Notes: generated from the sequence alone by a model not told the origin. A DNA stretch of 64,000 nt from Primulina eburnea (GCF_022965805.1 NW_027331381.1:1-64000), one strand, 5' to 3'. Positions 45,935-58,693 are shown, numbered from the stretch's first letter. A program made the numbers and translations.

Positions 45935-48226
45935 ATGCCGCCTAGACGAGTGCCACAACCAGAGCAGGGTAGCACATCCGGTGCACAGATGGATGTCACC
46001 GCTACGCCGATGGAGACTTTATTGAAGAGATTCCAGTCTTTCCATCCGCCTACTCTGAAAGGCACAGAGAGTGCAGTAGAGTGCGAGAGCTGGCTTGATG
46101 ATATCGAGATGTTGTTTGAGTCTTTGGCTTACACTGACGAACGACGTGTGAAGCTGATAGGGCATCAGATGCAGGAGGTTGCCAAGAGCTGGTGGCTGAC
46201 TACGAAGAGAGCCTTGGAGCACCGAGGCATTGACATCACGTGGAAAGTTTTCAAAGATGAGTTCTATCAGCGCTTTTTCCCCGTCTCCTACCGGAAAGAT
46301 AAGGGAGCTGAATTTGCGAATCTGAAGCAGGGACAGTGGAACATCGAGGAGTATGTTGCTAAATTTTCTGCATTGCTACGATTTGCACCGCATGTGGCCG
46401 GAAACGACGAGGCAGTGGCCGATCAGTTCATCAACGGGCTGAATCCCGATGTTTTCACTTTGGTGAACACGGGCCGGCCTAGTACTTTTTCAGAGGCACT
46501 GAACCGAGCAAAGGGAGCAGAGGCTGGCTTGATCAGGCAGCGAGGGGCTTCCTACGGTGTTCAGGGGCAGAGACCGCCACAGCCTACTACCGTACAGTTT
46601 CCACCACCTCCTCCTCGTTTCGATAGCGGATCTAGTGGTAGTGGCAAGAAGGATTTTCTGAAGGCTAAGGGCAAACAATTTAAGAAATCTGGGAGTAGTT
46701 CATCGAGTTCGAGTGGATCTCGACAGAGAGGTCATGGGTCAGATTATAGTGGCGCATACTGTGGTTCGTGCGGAGGGCAACATGAGACGGAGCAATGTCA
46801 AGGAGTTCTGGGACGCTGCAACATCTGTAGACAACAGGGACATTTCGCCAGAGTTTGTCCCCAGAGGGGTGCACAACGATTCCAGAGCACCGGATCATCA
46901 GCACCAGCGCCACAGATGGAGAGACAGGCATCCTCTGTACACTCCTTCCAGCCACCCTCCACACAGACACAGCAGAGGCCAGGAGGTAGTCAGACGGTGA
47001 GTCAGCCTCCTCGACAGCAGGCACGTGTCTTTGCCTTGACAGAGGAGCAGGCGCAGGAGGTGCCAGATGACGTCATTGCAGGTAATTGTTTCCTTTGTGG
47101 TTATCCTGCATATGTGTTGATAGACACAGGGGCATCGCATACCTTTATATCTGAACATTTTGCATTGAGACATGCATTGCCTGTTGAGTCAATGTCGACA
47201 GTAGTGTCTATAGCTTCTCCGTTGGGAAGTGGTTTGATATCTGTGACTACTGTTAGACATTGTATGCTCCAGTTTGAGGGACATGAGATTGATCTTGATT
47301 GTGTAGTACTTGGTTTAGCTGATTTTGATTGTATAGTTGGCATAGACATGTTGACCAAGTACAGGGCCACTGTAGATTGTTTCCACAAGATTGTCAGATT
47401 CAGACCCGAAATGACAGACGAGTGGAAATTTTACGGCAAGGGTTCCAGATCTCGGATTCCCTTAGTATCTGCTTTGACTATGAGTAGATTGCTTCAGAGA
47501 GGAGCAGAGGGCTTTCTCGTATATTCAGTAGATCTACTGAAGACGAGCCCAGCATTGGCAGATTTGCCAGTGGTTTGCGAGTTTGCAGATGTTTTTCCTG
47601 ATGAGATTCCAGGATTACCTCCGATTCGAGAGGTTGATTTCAGCATAGATCTTATGCCCGGTTCTGTTCCTATTTCGAGAGCTCCATATAGGATGGCACC
47701 GATAGAGCTGAAAGAGTTGAAAGCACAGTTGGAGGATCTTCTGTCCAAGGGATATATCAGACCCAGTGTATCACCTTGGGGTGCTCCGGTGCTTTTTGTT
47801 AGAAAGAAAGATGGTTCGATGCGACTGTGTATTGATTATAGGCAGTTGAACAAGGCGACCGTGAAGAACAAGTATCCGTTGCCTCACATCGACGATTTGT
47901 TTGATCAGTTACAGGGATCTTCGGTATATTCGAAGATTGATTTGAGATCAGGGTATCATCAGCTCCGAGTTAGAGATGTTGATATTCCGAAGACTGCATT
48001 CCGAACCAGGTATGGACACTACGAGTTTGTTGTTATGCCTTTCGGTTTGACGAATGCACCTGCGGTGTTTATGAGTCTGATGAACCGCATTTTTCAGAGA
48101 TATTTAGATGATTTTGTGATTGTGTTTATTGACGACATTTTGGTGTATTCGAAGAGTTTGACTGAGCATGCAGATCATCTGAGAATTGTGCTGAAGGACT
48201 TTGCGACAGGAGCAGTTGTATGCTAA
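45935..48226 (+). CDS. TE9 gag, protease and first part of RT
   Basis: A 763-codon frame starting [12 protein letters not shown]. Gag capsid ([44 protein letters not shown]), Pro/Ser-rich linker, zinc knuckles [13 protein letters not shown] (CX2CX3HX4C) and [14 protein letters not shown], protease [12 protein letters not shown] (about residue 396), RT ([30 protein letters not shown] about residue 732). One extra G in the run at 48196-48197 shifts the frame, so it ends in an aberrant tail at 48226. The shift is inside RT, not at a gag/pol boundary, so it looks like a mutation and not programmed frameshifting. Confidence 0.93.
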   Translation: MPPRRVPQPEQGSTSGAQMDVTATPMETLLKRFQSFHPPTLKGTESAVECESWLDDIEMLFESLAYTDERRVKLIGHQMQEVAKSWWLTTKRALEHRGIDITWKVFKDEFYQRFFPVSYRKDKGAEFANLKQGQWNIEEYVAKFSALLRFAPHVAGNDEAVADQFINGLNPDVFTLVNTGRPSTFSEALNRAKGAEAGLIRQRGASYGVQGQRPPQPTTVQFPPPPPRFDSGSSGSGKKDFLKAKGKQFKKSGSSSSSSSGSRQRGHGSDYSGAYCGSCGGQHETEQCQGVLGRCNICRQQGHFARVCPQRGAQRFQSTGSSAPAPQMERQASSVHSFQPPSTQTQQRPGGSQTVSQPPRQQARVFALTEEQAQEVPDDVIAGNCFLCGYPAYVLIDTGASHTFISEHFALRHALPVESMSTVVSIASPLGSGLISVTTVRHCMLQFEGHEIDLDCVVLGLADFDCIVGIDMLTKYRATVDCFHKIVRFRPEMTDEWKFYGKGSRSRIPLVSALTMSRLLQRGAEGFLVYSVDLLKTSPALADLPVVCEFADVFPDEIPGLPPIREVDFSIDLMPGSVPISRAPYRMAPIELKELKAQLEDLLSKGYIRPSVSPWGAPVLFVRKKDGSMRLCIDYRQLNKATVKNKYPLPHIDDLFDQLQGSSVYSKIDLRSGYHQLRVRDVDIPKTAFRTRYGHYEFVVMPFGLTNAPAVFMSLMNRIFQRYLDDFVIVFIDDILVYSKSLTEHADHLRIVLKDFATGAVVC

Positions 48227-50456
48227 ACTGTCCAAGTGTGAATTCTGGTTGCGACAGGTTGTCTTCTTGGGGCATATTATATCTGGAGAGGGTATTGCGG
48301 TAGATCCGAGTAAAGTTGAGGCTGTGATCAGTTGGCCGAGACCGACTTCTGTGCCAGAGATACGCAGTTTCATGGGTCTAGCCGGGTATTATCGACGTTT
48401 TATTCGAGACTTCTCCAGTATAGCGAAGCCGATTACCCAGTTGACACAGAAGAATATGCCATTTGTGTGGTCCGAAGATTGTGAAGCCAGTTTTGTTGAG
48501 CTGAAGAAGAGGCTGACTAGTGCACCTGTCTTGACGATTCCATCAGGTACAGGTGAGTTCGTTGTATATTGTGATGCATCTCACAGAGGGCTTGGATGTG
48601 TTCTTATGCAGCGAGGGCACGTGATAGCGTACGCCTCTAGACAGCTGAAGCCGCACGAGACTCGTTATCCGATTCATGATCTTGAATTGGCGGCGATTGT
48701 GTTTGCACTTAAGATCTGGCGTCATTATCTATATGGCGAGAAATTTGAGATCTACTCCGATCGTAAGAGCCTGAAATATCTCTTTTCTCAGTCAGAGTTG
48801 AACATGAGGCAGCGACGATGGCTTGATCTGCTGAAAGATTTTGATTGCGAGATCAAGTACCATCCAGGAAAGTCGAATGCAGCGGCAGACGTCTTGAGTC
48901 GAAAGGCATGTTCTTTGTCCTTGTCGACTGTAGGTGTATCGAGTTTAGTAGAAGATTGTTGCTTGTCTGGATTGACATTTGATACAGAGAGTAGACCGTT
49001 GCGACTTGCTGCGATTCAGATTGAGCCAGATCTGATTTTGAGGATCAAAGAAGCACAAAGAACTGATCCGAGTGTGCAGAGATCGATTGATATGGTCAGA
49101 GCTGGTCATATCTCAGAATATCAGGTCAGAGATTCTGTTCTGTATGTGCATAACCGTCTAGTGGTACCAGATGTTTCAGATTTGAGACGACAGATCATGT
49201 CAGAAGCCCACTGTAGTCGGTTCAGCATTCATCCTGGTGGCAGAAAGATGTACAATGATTTGAAGACACAATTCTGGTGGAAGCAGATGAAGACAGATAT
49301 TGCAGAATTTGTGTCTAAATGTCTGAATTGCCAACAGGTGAAGGCAGAAAGGAAGAAACCCGGAGGTCTACTTCAGAGTTTGTCTGTTCCTGAATGGAAA
49401 TGGGACCACATTTCCATGGACTTCGTGACGAAGTTACCTCGATCTTCGCGGGGCTGTGACGCGATTTGGGTTGTGATAGACAGACTGACCAAATCAGCGT
49501 GCTTTATTCCGTACAGGATGACTTATCGACATGATCAGATGGCAGCGTTGTATGTCAGAGAGGTCGTCAGATTGCATGGTGTGCCGAAGTCGATCGTATC
49601 AGATCGGGATCCACGATTCACTTCTCACTTTTGGCACAGCTTGCAGCAGGCTTTGGGTACGACTTTACACCTGAGCACTGCTTATCATCCCCAGACGGAC
49701 GGACAGTCAGAGCGGACTATCCAGACTTTAGAGGATATGCTGAGAGCTGTAGTACTAGATTTTGGTACTAGTTGGCAAGATTCATTGCCATTGTGTGAGT
49801 TTTCATACAACAACAGCTATCAGACGAGCATAGAGATGGCACCGTTCGAAGCTTTATACGGAAAGAAGTGCAGATCTCCGTTGTACTGGGATGATATTTC
49901 TGAGGTACCAGAGTTAGGGCCTGATATGATTCGTGAGATGACAGAAAAAGTGAAGATCATTCAGAAACGAATGAAGACGGCACAGGATAGGCAAGCGAAG
50001 TACGCCAATATTAGACGTAGACCGTTAGTATTCGAACAGGGAGACAGAGTATTTTTGAAGATTTCACCTTTCAGGGGCGTTGTCAGATTTGGCAAGCGAG
50101 GAAAGTTGTCTCCTAGATACGTCGGTCCGTATGAGATTCTTGAGAAAATTGGCGATCGAGCTTATAGACTTGCTCTTCCTCCTTCACTATCTGGCATTCA
50201 CGATGTGTTTCATGTATCGATGTTGCGCAAATATATGCCGGATGATTCTCATGTCATTCAACCTGACGAAGCCGAGCTGGATCAGACCTTGAGCTACGTT
50301 GAAAGACCGATGCAGATTCTTGATCGGAAAGAAAAGAAGCTCAGGACGAAAACTATTCCGTTAGTGAAGATTCAATGGAGTCGTCATGGCATCGAGGAAG
50401 CAACTTGGGAGACAGAGTCTGAGATGAGACAGAGGCATCCCGAGCTATTTGTATGA
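48201..50456 (+). CDS. TE9 rest of RT, RNase H, integrase, chromodomain-like tail
   Basis: A 751-codon frame continuing RT after the single-base shift ([13 protein letters not shown]). Then RNase H ([16 protein letters not shown]), integrase zinc-finger region ([22 protein letters not shown]), core ([33 protein letters not shown]) and tail [13 protein letters not shown], ending HPELFV. The ATG is an internal methionine and not a real start. Two changes at otherwise constant places are [10 protein letters not shown] (others [10 protein letters not shown]) and AADVLSRK (others AADALSRK), which may weaken RNase H. Confidence 0.92.
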   Translation: MRQEQLYAKLSKCEFWLRQVVFLGHIISGEGIAVDPSKVEAVISWPRPTSVPEIRSFMGLAGYYRRFIRDFSSIAKPITQLTQKNMPFVWSEDCEASFVELKKRLTSAPVLTIPSGTGEFVVYCDASHRGLGCVLMQRGHVIAYASRQLKPHETRYPIHDLELAAIVFALKIWRHYLYGEKFEIYSDRKSLKYLFSQSELNMRQRRWLDLLKDFDCEIKYHPGKSNAAADVLSRKACSLSLSTVGVSSLVEDCCLSGLTFDTESRPLRLAAIQIEPDLILRIKEAQRTDPSVQRSIDMVRAGHISEYQVRDSVLYVHNRLVVPDVSDLRRQIMSEAHCSRFSIHPGGRKMYNDLKTQFWWKQMKTDIAEFVSKCLNCQQVKAERKKPGGLLQSLSVPEWKWDHISMDFVTKLPRSSRGCDAIWVVIDRLTKSACFIPYRMTYRHDQMAALYVREVVRLHGVPKSIVSDRDPRFTSHFWHSLQQALGTTLHLSTAYHPQTDGQSERTIQTLEDMLRAVVLDFGTSWQDSLPLCEFSYNNSYQTSIEMAPFEALYGKKCRSPLYWDDISEVPELGPDMIREMTEKVKIIQKRMKTAQDRQAKYANIRRRPLVFEQGDRVFLKISPFRGVVRFGKRGKLSPRYVGPYEILEKIGDRAYRLALPPSLSGIHDVFHVSMLRKYMPDDSHVIQPDEAELDQTLSYVERPMQILDRKEKKLRTKTIPLVKIQWSRHGIEEATWETESEMRQRHPELFV

Positions 50457-50557
50457 TGTGAGTTTTCTTTCAGTTCTAATGTCATTTCTTCCTTTACTAT
50501 GATTGATTAAGTTGTTTACGAGTTCGAGGACGAACTCTTGTCTAAGAGGGGGAGAAA

Positions 50558-52352
50558 TGTAAGGCTCGAGAATTGTCAATTGGCATGGATGTTAGACTTG
50601 TATAGATAAGAATGCATGAATTATGAGATTTTGAGCAGCAGGGCCGAAGCCACATCGCACCCGCGGTGTTAAGACTACCGCCCCCGCGGTGTAGGTGATA
50701 GAAAATTGGGAGATTTTGCGAAGTAACACCGCACCCGCGGTGCGCGCAAGACCGCACCCGCGGTGCTGAGACCGCACCCGCGGCGGTGCAAGCGCCGCAC
50801 CCGCGGTGCGTGAATTTCTGAAAATGAGATGGCTGCCGAGAGCTCAGCGCACCCGCGCCCTTACACTGCCGCACCCGCGGTAATGCGTGTTGATTGGAAA
50901 ACGTAACACTTGTTCCTTTGCATGCCTAAATGGTTATGTGTCTTCATTTCCTCATTCATTCAGATTTAAGGACCGAGAGCATGGGAGGGAGGAGCTTTCA
51001 TGTCTTTTTCTCTTTAAATTGTGGTTTTGAATGATTTAGCCATCCGATTTATATTCCGAGTTAAGATTTGTGATCCTTGCATCGTTGGCTACGAAAGGAT
51101 GTAAGTTTTATATAATTCCAGCATGATTCGAAATTCATATGTTGGGGAAAATTATGTTTTGAGTTGAGAAATGCGTTCTTGATAGTATGAGCATCGTAGA
51201 AACGTTATCGGATTGATTTTCAGATACTATATGACGTTGTTTCGAAATTCCAGCATGTATTGTATTGAGAATATGCAGATTTCAGTATGTATAGTGATGT
51301 TAGATGAGATTATGAGTTGATGGTGATTAAGTATGATATTATTGAGTTATCGGTATCGAAGAAATACGTCGTTATGCCGTCAAATTGTATTTGAATCGAA
51401 TTCAGCTTTGAATATGGAGTTGATTGAGATATATTATGATAAGTTTGTTCACACATTGCCATTTCAGATTTGTATTGGTTATTTGAGTTCAAGACTTCGA
51501 CTACGACACAGACAGTGCGACAAGAAAGGTATAATTCATGTGGTCACGGGATTGCACAACTCGATTCAGATTTGATACGAGTTTCCCTAAATCACATACT
51601 AGATTGTTATTACATTGATTATGTAATGCCTTGTTTATTGATTTATATTTGAGTTCTGAGATAGGAGAGATTGGCAGACTTGCCAAAACTAGACGTTTTG
51701 GTGTATCGTCGCATAGGAGCAGATTTGCTATATGTGTAGACCCTCGATACAGAGTTGACCGAAGTCTAGGAATAAGACGTACCGTTGCCCCGAGTGGTTG
51801 GGTAGGTGACAGACCGTCTTATTCACACCGGGATCCCTAGATTAGAAAAGAGTCGAGTCAAGTTGTGAATTGTCGAATACAGATTTGTATTCTACTACAT
51901 GTTTAGATGTATATTCATGTTACTTGATTTATGCTATGCATTTGTACATGATTTATGACATTGCATGCATCCATGTTTTATACTGGGATATGTTCTCACC
52001 GGAGTTATCCGGCTGTTGTCGTGTCTGTATGTGTACATGGCAACAGGTGGGGCAGGATCGGGGTCACGAGCTAGATGAGAGATGATGATAGCGTGGAGAT
52101 CTCGGGCATTGCAGATTACTAGTGTTTTCTTATGGAACTTGTACTACTTATGTTTAGAGTTGTCATTTGAACACTAGTGAATGTTTGTACGAACAGACAT
52201 GTATGTACATTATGTTGTTTATTTCAGTTAACGACATGTTATGCTTTATCTATACATTTGAATTAATGTTAAAAGCAAATTTTTGACCCACATTTTCGAA
52301 CAAAGATCCAATTAAATCCCAAAAGAATAGAGTTAGAGCCCGGGTCCCCACA
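50558..52352 (+). repeat. 3' LTR of TE9
   Basis: A 1795-bp LTR, preceded by TAAGAGGGGGAGAAA. Palindromic cassette at 50654-50882; three of about ten differences from the 5' LTR are in it. It ends CCCCACA at 52352; the TSD ATATT follows. Confidence 0.95.
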
Positions 52353-53290
52353 ATATTGATATGAGATTATTGGTATTGTCATTGCTAGACAGGTTGTGAG
52401 TTCAGGACTTCGACTGAGACCGAAACCGACAAACGAAAGGTATAAGTCAATGTGTATTGGGACATCGACTCAAGTAGGATGTACTTGAGTTTCCCTAAAT
52501 CACATACTTATTATTTGTTTATCATTGTGTTTAATGATTTGATTTAAATGCTTGTTCTATGGAGTTATAGGAGCATGCATTAGACGAGTAATCTTGTGAC
52601 AGAAGTAGCTGATAGTGGCAGGTAACCACGGGTACATTGCACGATGTCACAAGATATGGTGATAGACCACAGTCTATGACGGATGCGTCTGGACACTGGA
52701 TGTTGGTTATATCGACTTGGATAGAACTGGAGTCTTTTCTATTACTGTTTGTCGATATAGGAATGCCACATTTGGACACCGGGATCCCTAGGCTAGGATT
52801 GAGTCTAGTCTGAATCGTGGAGTCACGAGTATTGTCGACAGATTGATATTGTTTACATTTCTGATTTTGATATGTATTACTGTTATCTGTTTCATGCTTT
52901 ATATTGATTATATGACTAAATGTTCGTTGATTTATACTGGGATTTATTCTCACCGGAGTTATCCGGCTGTTGTCTTGTTTGTATGTGTACTTGACAACAG
53001 GTGGGACAGGTTCAGGGTCCAGGAGATGAGGAGAGATCGTGATTAGAGTGGAGGCTCCGGACTTGGATTATATATAGGGTTGAACACTTGATAGTAGTTG
53101 TTAAACCTTAGTTTAGTTTGAATGCATGCAGTACAGGACTTGTATTGTATTTTATACTGATATGTATATTAGTTTGATTTTACTACGTTCCGCATTTTAA
53201 AAAAAGAAAAAAAAAGTTAGACCCTGTTTTATAATTGATTAATTAGTCCCAATGACGATTAAGAACTTGATTAGCGTCCGGGTCCCCACA
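52353..53290 (+). repeat. TE6 3' LTR, last segment
   Basis: Begins with the ATATT TSD copy and continues to GGGTCCCCACA at 53290. It contains one 51-bp unit (about 52711-52761) and the conserved double stem (about 52951-53000). Duplicated at 60961-61897. Confidence 0.9.
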
Positions 53291-54897
53291 CCTTTCCTCA
53301 GTAGGTACGTAAGGTCCAATTAGCGAATTATGATCCCGAATAATATCAGCCAATCACAATTCCTAAAAGGTAGTTTCCAATTGCATCACAATGCAACCCT
53401 CTACGTAAACTTTTGTCTCAGGTTTGATTAGGACCCAATAATATGACGTCGTTCATCTTCACGTGCCAAGCCTTACCCATCGATTTTGAACCTTAATGGA
53501 CGGTCGCCATGAGTTCTCTCAATAATATGAGCCGAAATCATGGTAGTTCCACGTAGTTCACATCACCATGTCAATGGATGTCACAGCTTTCCGGCACCCA
53601 AAGCTCCCCCAATAATATGAGCCGAGCCCCGAGTACAGGTAGCGTTCATCATGCACCCATTGTCGATGGAAGACAAGGAAATTATAAACAAATTTATAAT
53701 TCCCCTTTTCGGGCTTGATATTAAATTTTGAATCTTATTCAAAATGAGGGTTTTTAATTTTGAAAGGTCTCATCATTAATTTTATTTTAAAAGCTCGCCA
53801 TGTTTGATCGTATGTTTGCCGGATTCATGCAACTTTGTTATTATCATAATAATAACGCACATACTCATTATTTATAACATATCATGCATATATTATAAAC
53901 AGTAAACAAAACAAGGATGATCAATCGCCCTAATACTAACGGACCATGTGAGCTAAACACGGGCCTAGGTCCAATCATAGGGAAATGCACGGGATGCAAA
54001 TGCAATTATTACATAAGCTTCCAATATTTACATGTCTTCGATTTTTATAATCATCATGGCCACCATCTTCCAATCTTGATCATCCACTATACTAATATTT
54101 ACAAATAAATATCCATGGCAAATAGGGATACATCTCATGGGGTGGGAACGGGCCATAAACCAAGCCCACTTTATAAATTGATAATTATTACAATCATTCA
54201 ACACAAAATATCCTAGCATACACCTAGCAAATTGGGCTTGGGCTTTTGATCATCCTTCATGCATAATATCACATATCATACACCATCAATTAATTATCAC
54301 AATAATTAATTGATCCAATATTATATATCTTGATCCAATCACTAACCGCCACGATTATAAACTAAATTAACAAAGTATACAAACACCTTTGTCTACTTTC
54401 CAATTAATTTATTTATAACCGAATTTCTTATAAATCACAATTTACTATAAATAATTAAAGTCCAACTTCAATTATTTATTTTATGAGAAAAATTTGCAAC
54501 TTTTGTAATTTTAAACTTAAGGGCCCAAAAACTTATTTTTCACCAAAAACATTTTTGGCCTATTTAAAATTCACAAACATGTTAGCCATCCAATGGCCCA
54601 ACAACTCAAGGCCCATGACACTTTGATATTCCAAAACACTTTTGGAAACCCTAGTCGTCATCGCCGTCGCCGGATTCCGGCAACAAAAAAATTTTTTTTT
54701 TTAAAAAGAAGGGGCTGTTCGGGCAGCCCCTCAGGCTGCCCTTGCTGCCCGAAATGGGCAGCAACATGCTGCCCAAAAATACCCCAAAAATCGGCCCTTG
54801 ATTTGTTGTTTTGGTTGTCTCATGCGTTTAGAAATCGATCTCAACATAATATCTTGTATTTGCTACACAAAATCGTAACCATAGCTCGGATACTACT
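53291..54897 (-). other. TE10 leader with degraded primer-binding site
   Basis: Reverse complement of the TE5 leader: it matches TE5 bases near 15430-15540 at its left end. The PBS at about 54885-54895 reads TAGTATCCGAGC on the minus strand, where the intact site is TGGTATCAGAGC. Palindromic CG-rich cluster at about 54712-54772. No gene is seen. Confidence 0.8.
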
Positions 54898-57045
54898 TGA
54901 AAGGGGATCGGTTACGGTGACCGAAAGCGCAACGGAAGTTTAAAAAATCAAATTTTTCATGTAAATTTTCGGCCACCCCTCATTTCATGTAGCAAATACA
55001 AAAACACAACTATGTCATACATAGGGTGTAAGAAAATCGTTACCTATCAACCTCTTGAGGTTGATGATGGCTCCAACCAAGTTGTAAACAACTTGGCTCT
55101 TGAAAGGTAGAAACTATCTTCAAGCTTTCCAAGTTCTTGAATCTTTCCTTCAAATTAAGCCCACCACCAACTAGGTAGATCCCCTCATATTTTGTACTAG
55201 AAAAATATGAGGATTTTTCAAAGAGAAGTGTATTTCTTCCTCAACACTTGAAGAAGAAAAGAAGAGAAAAATGGAGGAGAGAAGTGATGGAGAATTCGGC
55301 CATGTTGTCTTGGGAGTGAAGTGGGAAGACTTGTCTTGGTTTGTGAAAAAGTTGAAGCATAAAGTTGCATGCCATGCCTTGAAAACTCAAAAAGTAGTCT
55401 CCCAACCTTTCACCTCCCATGCATGCATATTATATGGTTTTTTAACAAATTAAAAACCATGGACTAAATTTAATTATCTCAAACATATTTGAGACTAATT
55501 AAACATTACTTGAATTTACCCAAGTCCCACTAGTTAAATAATTAATTTAAATTGAGCTCTACAAGACTCAATATGATTTAATTAATTCAACACTTGAATT
55601 AATTTAATTATTTGGACTCTACTAGGTCCACTAGTGTTTAAATAATTCAACACTTGAATTAATTTAATTTAGTCCATAATAATGTTTATGAAAATCACAA
55701 TTTTCAAATACATTATTCATTTGGCCAACTTTTAATTTAGAAACACTACCATAAATTAAAATTTACATTTCTCTCATAGAAGTCATACTTCTATTTTTCC
55801 TTTACGCTTATAAACTCATTTATAAGTCGTTCAACACATTGAACTAGTTTCTCCTTTATAGAAGTCATACTTCTAATTTTCCTTACGCTTATAAACTCTT
55901 TTATAAGCCGTTCAACACATTGAACTATTTTAACTTCTCAACGGGATCTAGAAAGCTAGTACTTGTGTGGCCCTCAATGGTTCATTGATACAACTAGCCG
56001 TGGGTTCACATCTCCATGTGATTCGGACTAAGCATGTCCTTATACGAGCATACCCCAATTGATCCATTCTTACTTATCAACTCCTTGATAATAAGAACGT
56101 CAGAACTCAAGTCTGATATTACCCAACCAATCATGTTAAACGCCTAGCAGCATCACTTACATGATTCCCTAGGTATCAAATGATAGTGCCTGCAAGAACC
56201 ATTCAATTTTGGTTAGCGTACAGTACGGTCCCTTCAACTCATATATCCCGACCGATTCGACAACCATTGGTTTATCGAGAGTTGTCAATGAATCGATACT
56301 ATGTGTCATGTCGTAGTTGCATCGATGGTGTAATCTATGAAACCCCTTTCATAATTACCACCATACTCTGGCCAGAGATTTCAACCTACATACACATGAT
56401 AACACATAGGATATCCATACCCGAAGGTAAGCGGTGAATCCCCGACTACAATGCATCGACTCCTATGTGTTTCGACAGAACACCCAATCTTGCCACCTGA
56501 TGACCCCATGAGAGTCGGTAAACAAGTCAAAGTGTAATTCTAGCACATAGAGTCTCAATGTTGTCCCGGGTCATAAGGACTAATGGTGTACAACCATAAA
56601 CTAGGACGTTTCCACTCGATAAGTGAGAACCACTTGGAAAGTCCTTTAATGGAGGGTTGTTCAGTGCACTCTACCAGGAGCACCTATCTGCATGCTCGGA
56701 CATCAAAATGTCCCTTACCAATGAAACATGGTACTCACATCGCAGATACTAGTCTCTAACTCGAGCGGCCTATATCCTTCTTAGTGGCGGCTGAATCGAC
56801 TAGGAACCGTTTAGAATATACAGTATTACAAATATGAGTTTAATGATACTCATCATATGCGCATCTCATATTCTTTTTACTATTTGTATATTCAAAGGCT
56901 TTATCTATGCAACTAGCATGGGTATACAGATAAAGATGTGCCAAAATAATAATTTCAAATATTACTAAAATAAAGACTGCTTATACATAGAGGTTCATTG
57001 TGAACACTCGGCCAACACTTGGCTCGACGGGCACCTACTCTAACA
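54898..57045 (-). repeat. 5' LTR of TE10
   Basis: A 2148-bp LTR; the minus strand starts TGTTAGAGTAGGTGCC and ends CCCTTTCA. It is homologous along its length to the TE5 LTRs. The AT-rich hairpin repeats (AATTAATTCAA types) lie at about 55480-55690. The plus-strand ORF at 56180-56437 is the copy of the antisense LTR ORF in TE5. Confidence 0.9.
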
Positions 57046-57866
57046 CCAGAATCAATAGTCCTAGGCATGCCACGCAACCTAACGACTTCTCTAAAGAACA
57101 AATCCGCAATGTTTGAAGCATCATCGGTTTTATGACAAGCTATAAAATGTGCCATCTTAGAGAATCTATCCACAACAACGAAAATAGAATCCCTCCCCTT
57201 CTTAGTCTTAGGCAACCCCAAAATAAAGTCCATTGAAATGTCAATCCAAGTTCTTTTTAAGAATAGCACGCAAAAATGTTCCCAAAGTTTTAGTGAAACC
57301 TTCAGTTAGTCCATCCGTTTGAGGATGACAAGTAGTAGAAAACAACAACTTTGTGCCAAGTTTAGCCCATAAAGTATTCCAAAAGTAACTCAAGAATTTA
57401 ACGGGTGACCAGAATCAATAGTCCAAGGCATGCCACGCAACCTAACGACTTCTCTGGAGAACAAATCTGCAATGTTTGAAGCATCATCGGTTTTATGACA
57501 AGCTATAAAATGTGCCATCTTAGAGAATCTATCCACAACAACGAAAATAGAATCCCTCCCCTTCTTAGTCCTAGGTAACCCCAAAATAAAGTCCATAGAA
57601 ATGTCAATCCAAGTTCTTTTTAAGAATAGCACGCAAAAGTGTTCCCAAAGTTCTATCGACAACTTCAGTTTGTCCATCCGTTTGAGGATGACAAGTAGTA
57701 GAAAACAACAATTTTGTGCCAAGTTTAGCCCATAAAGTATTGCAAAAGTAACTCAAGAATTTAACATCGCGACCAGAATCAATAGTCCTAGGCATGCCAT
57801 GCAACCTAACGACTTCTCTAAAGAACAAATCCGCAATGTTTGAAGCATCATCGGTTTTATGACAAG
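57046..57866 (-). pseudogene. TE11: gypsy integrase relic in 2.25 tandem copies of about 364 bp
   Basis: The minus-strand translation gives [65 protein letters not shown] and [12 protein letters not shown], the catalytic core of a gypsy integrase of a lineage different from TE1-TE9 but similar to the TE4 remnant. Repeat units begin at 57046, 57409 and 57773; the third is cut at 57866 by the duplication junction. Frames are broken at the unit joins. It is the outermost layer seen. Confidence 0.85.
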
Positions 57867-58588
57867 ATATGTTGAGAGTTGTAGTGCTTGATTTCAGCAC
57901 TAATTGGCAAGATGCATTGCCACTTTGCGAGTTTTCGTACAACAACAGCTATCAAACAAGTATTGACATGGCTCCATTCGAAGCATTGTACGGAAAGAAA
58001 TGCAGATCCCCTCTTTACTGGGATGATATCTCTGAAGTTCATGAGACTGGACCTGATATGATCAGAGATATGACTGAGAAAGTACAGTTGATTCAGAAGA
58101 AAATGAAGGCAGCCCAGGACCGACAAGCCAAATATGCCAACCTTCGACGACGACCGTTGGTATTTGAGGCAGGAGACCGAGTGTTCCTGAAGATTTCTCC
58201 TTTCAGAGGTGTTTTCAGATTTGGCAAGAAAGGGAAATTGTCTCCAAGATATGTTGGTCCATATGAGATTCTTGAAAAGATAGGAGATCGTGCCTATCGA
58301 CTTGCCTTGCCGCCTTCATTATCTGGAATACATGATTTCTTTCATGTATCGATGCTGCGGAAGTATCTCCCTGATGATTCTCACGTTATTCAGCCAGACG
58401 AGACTGAGCTGGATGAGACATTGAGTTATGTCGAGAAACCGATCCGGATTATCGATCGTAAAGAAAAACAGCTCGGAACGAAAATGATTCCATTAGTGAA
58501 AGTTCAATGGACTCGTCACGATGTTGAAGAAGCCACTTGGGAGACTGAATCAGATATGAGACAGGAATTCCCAGCATTATTTCACTGA
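57867..58588 (+). pseudogene. Duplicated TE7 pol end (integrase C terminus, chromodomain-like tail)
   Basis: A 239-codon open frame from 57869 equivalent to 40816-41535. It begins after the catalytic Glu of integrase, with [20 protein letters not shown], and ends QWTRHDVEEATWE...PALFH. It differs from the left copy in a few residues (for example RHD for RHG, and DETLSY for DEKLSY). It is a 5'-truncated copy made by the duplication. Confidence 0.92.
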
Positions 58589-58693
58589 TGTAAATATCTA
58601 TTACATTTCTGTGCAGTTCTGTATATACTCCTTATCAATACGATTGACAGTTTGTGATTTCGAGGACGAAATCGTATCTTAGGGGGGGAGAAA

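Larger units (their letters stand above)
43882..52352 (+). mobile_element. TE9: nearly intact Ty3/gypsy element, the youngest datable insertion
   Basis: An 8471-bp element with two 1795-bp LTRs, TSD ATATT (43877-43881 and 52353-52357), PBS 45682-45693, gag-pol 45935-50456 with one frameshift, and purine tract about 50544-50557. The LTRs differ at about ten positions by eye. The empty target site survives in the tandem copy at 60961-60965, so TE9 inserted after that duplication. Confidence 0.96.
24756..53290 (+). mobile_element. TE6: right part of a Ty3/gypsy element whose LTR hosts TE7 and TE9
   Basis: Pieces: pol fragment 24756-26317; purine tract about 26403-26417; LTR in three parts, 26418-27132, 43773-43881 (after the GTAAC TSD copy at 43768-43772) and 52358-53290 (after the ATATT copy at 52353-52357). 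The rejoined LTR is about 1757 bp. At 53290 the LTR ends CCCCACA, and the leader of the minus-strand copia element TE10 begins at 53291. Its left half was displaced by TE3. Confidence 0.85.
53291..57045 (-). mobile_element. TE10: 5' part of a minus-strand Ty1/copia element
   Basis: Same family as TE5, on the other strand. It contains the leader (53291-54897) and the whole 5' LTR (54898-57045). The gag-pol and other LTR should lie upstream of the window, because TE6 inserted into the leader at 53290/53291. It is more diverged from TE5 than the TE5 LTRs are from each other, so it is older. The expected TSD beyond the LTR is CCAGA (57046-57050); the partner is not in the window. Confidence 0.88.
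40814..57866. repeat. Tandem segmental duplication, left copy (contains TE9)
   Basis: From the integrase region of TE7 to the TE11 relic. Everything in 40814-55379, apart from TE9 and one ATATT copy, recurs in the same order and orientation at 57867-64000. The copies differ by scattered substitutions, TA-repeat length and a palindrome indel. The junction has 3 bp of shared sequence (AAG at 40811-40813 and 57864-57866). Confidence 0.93.
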
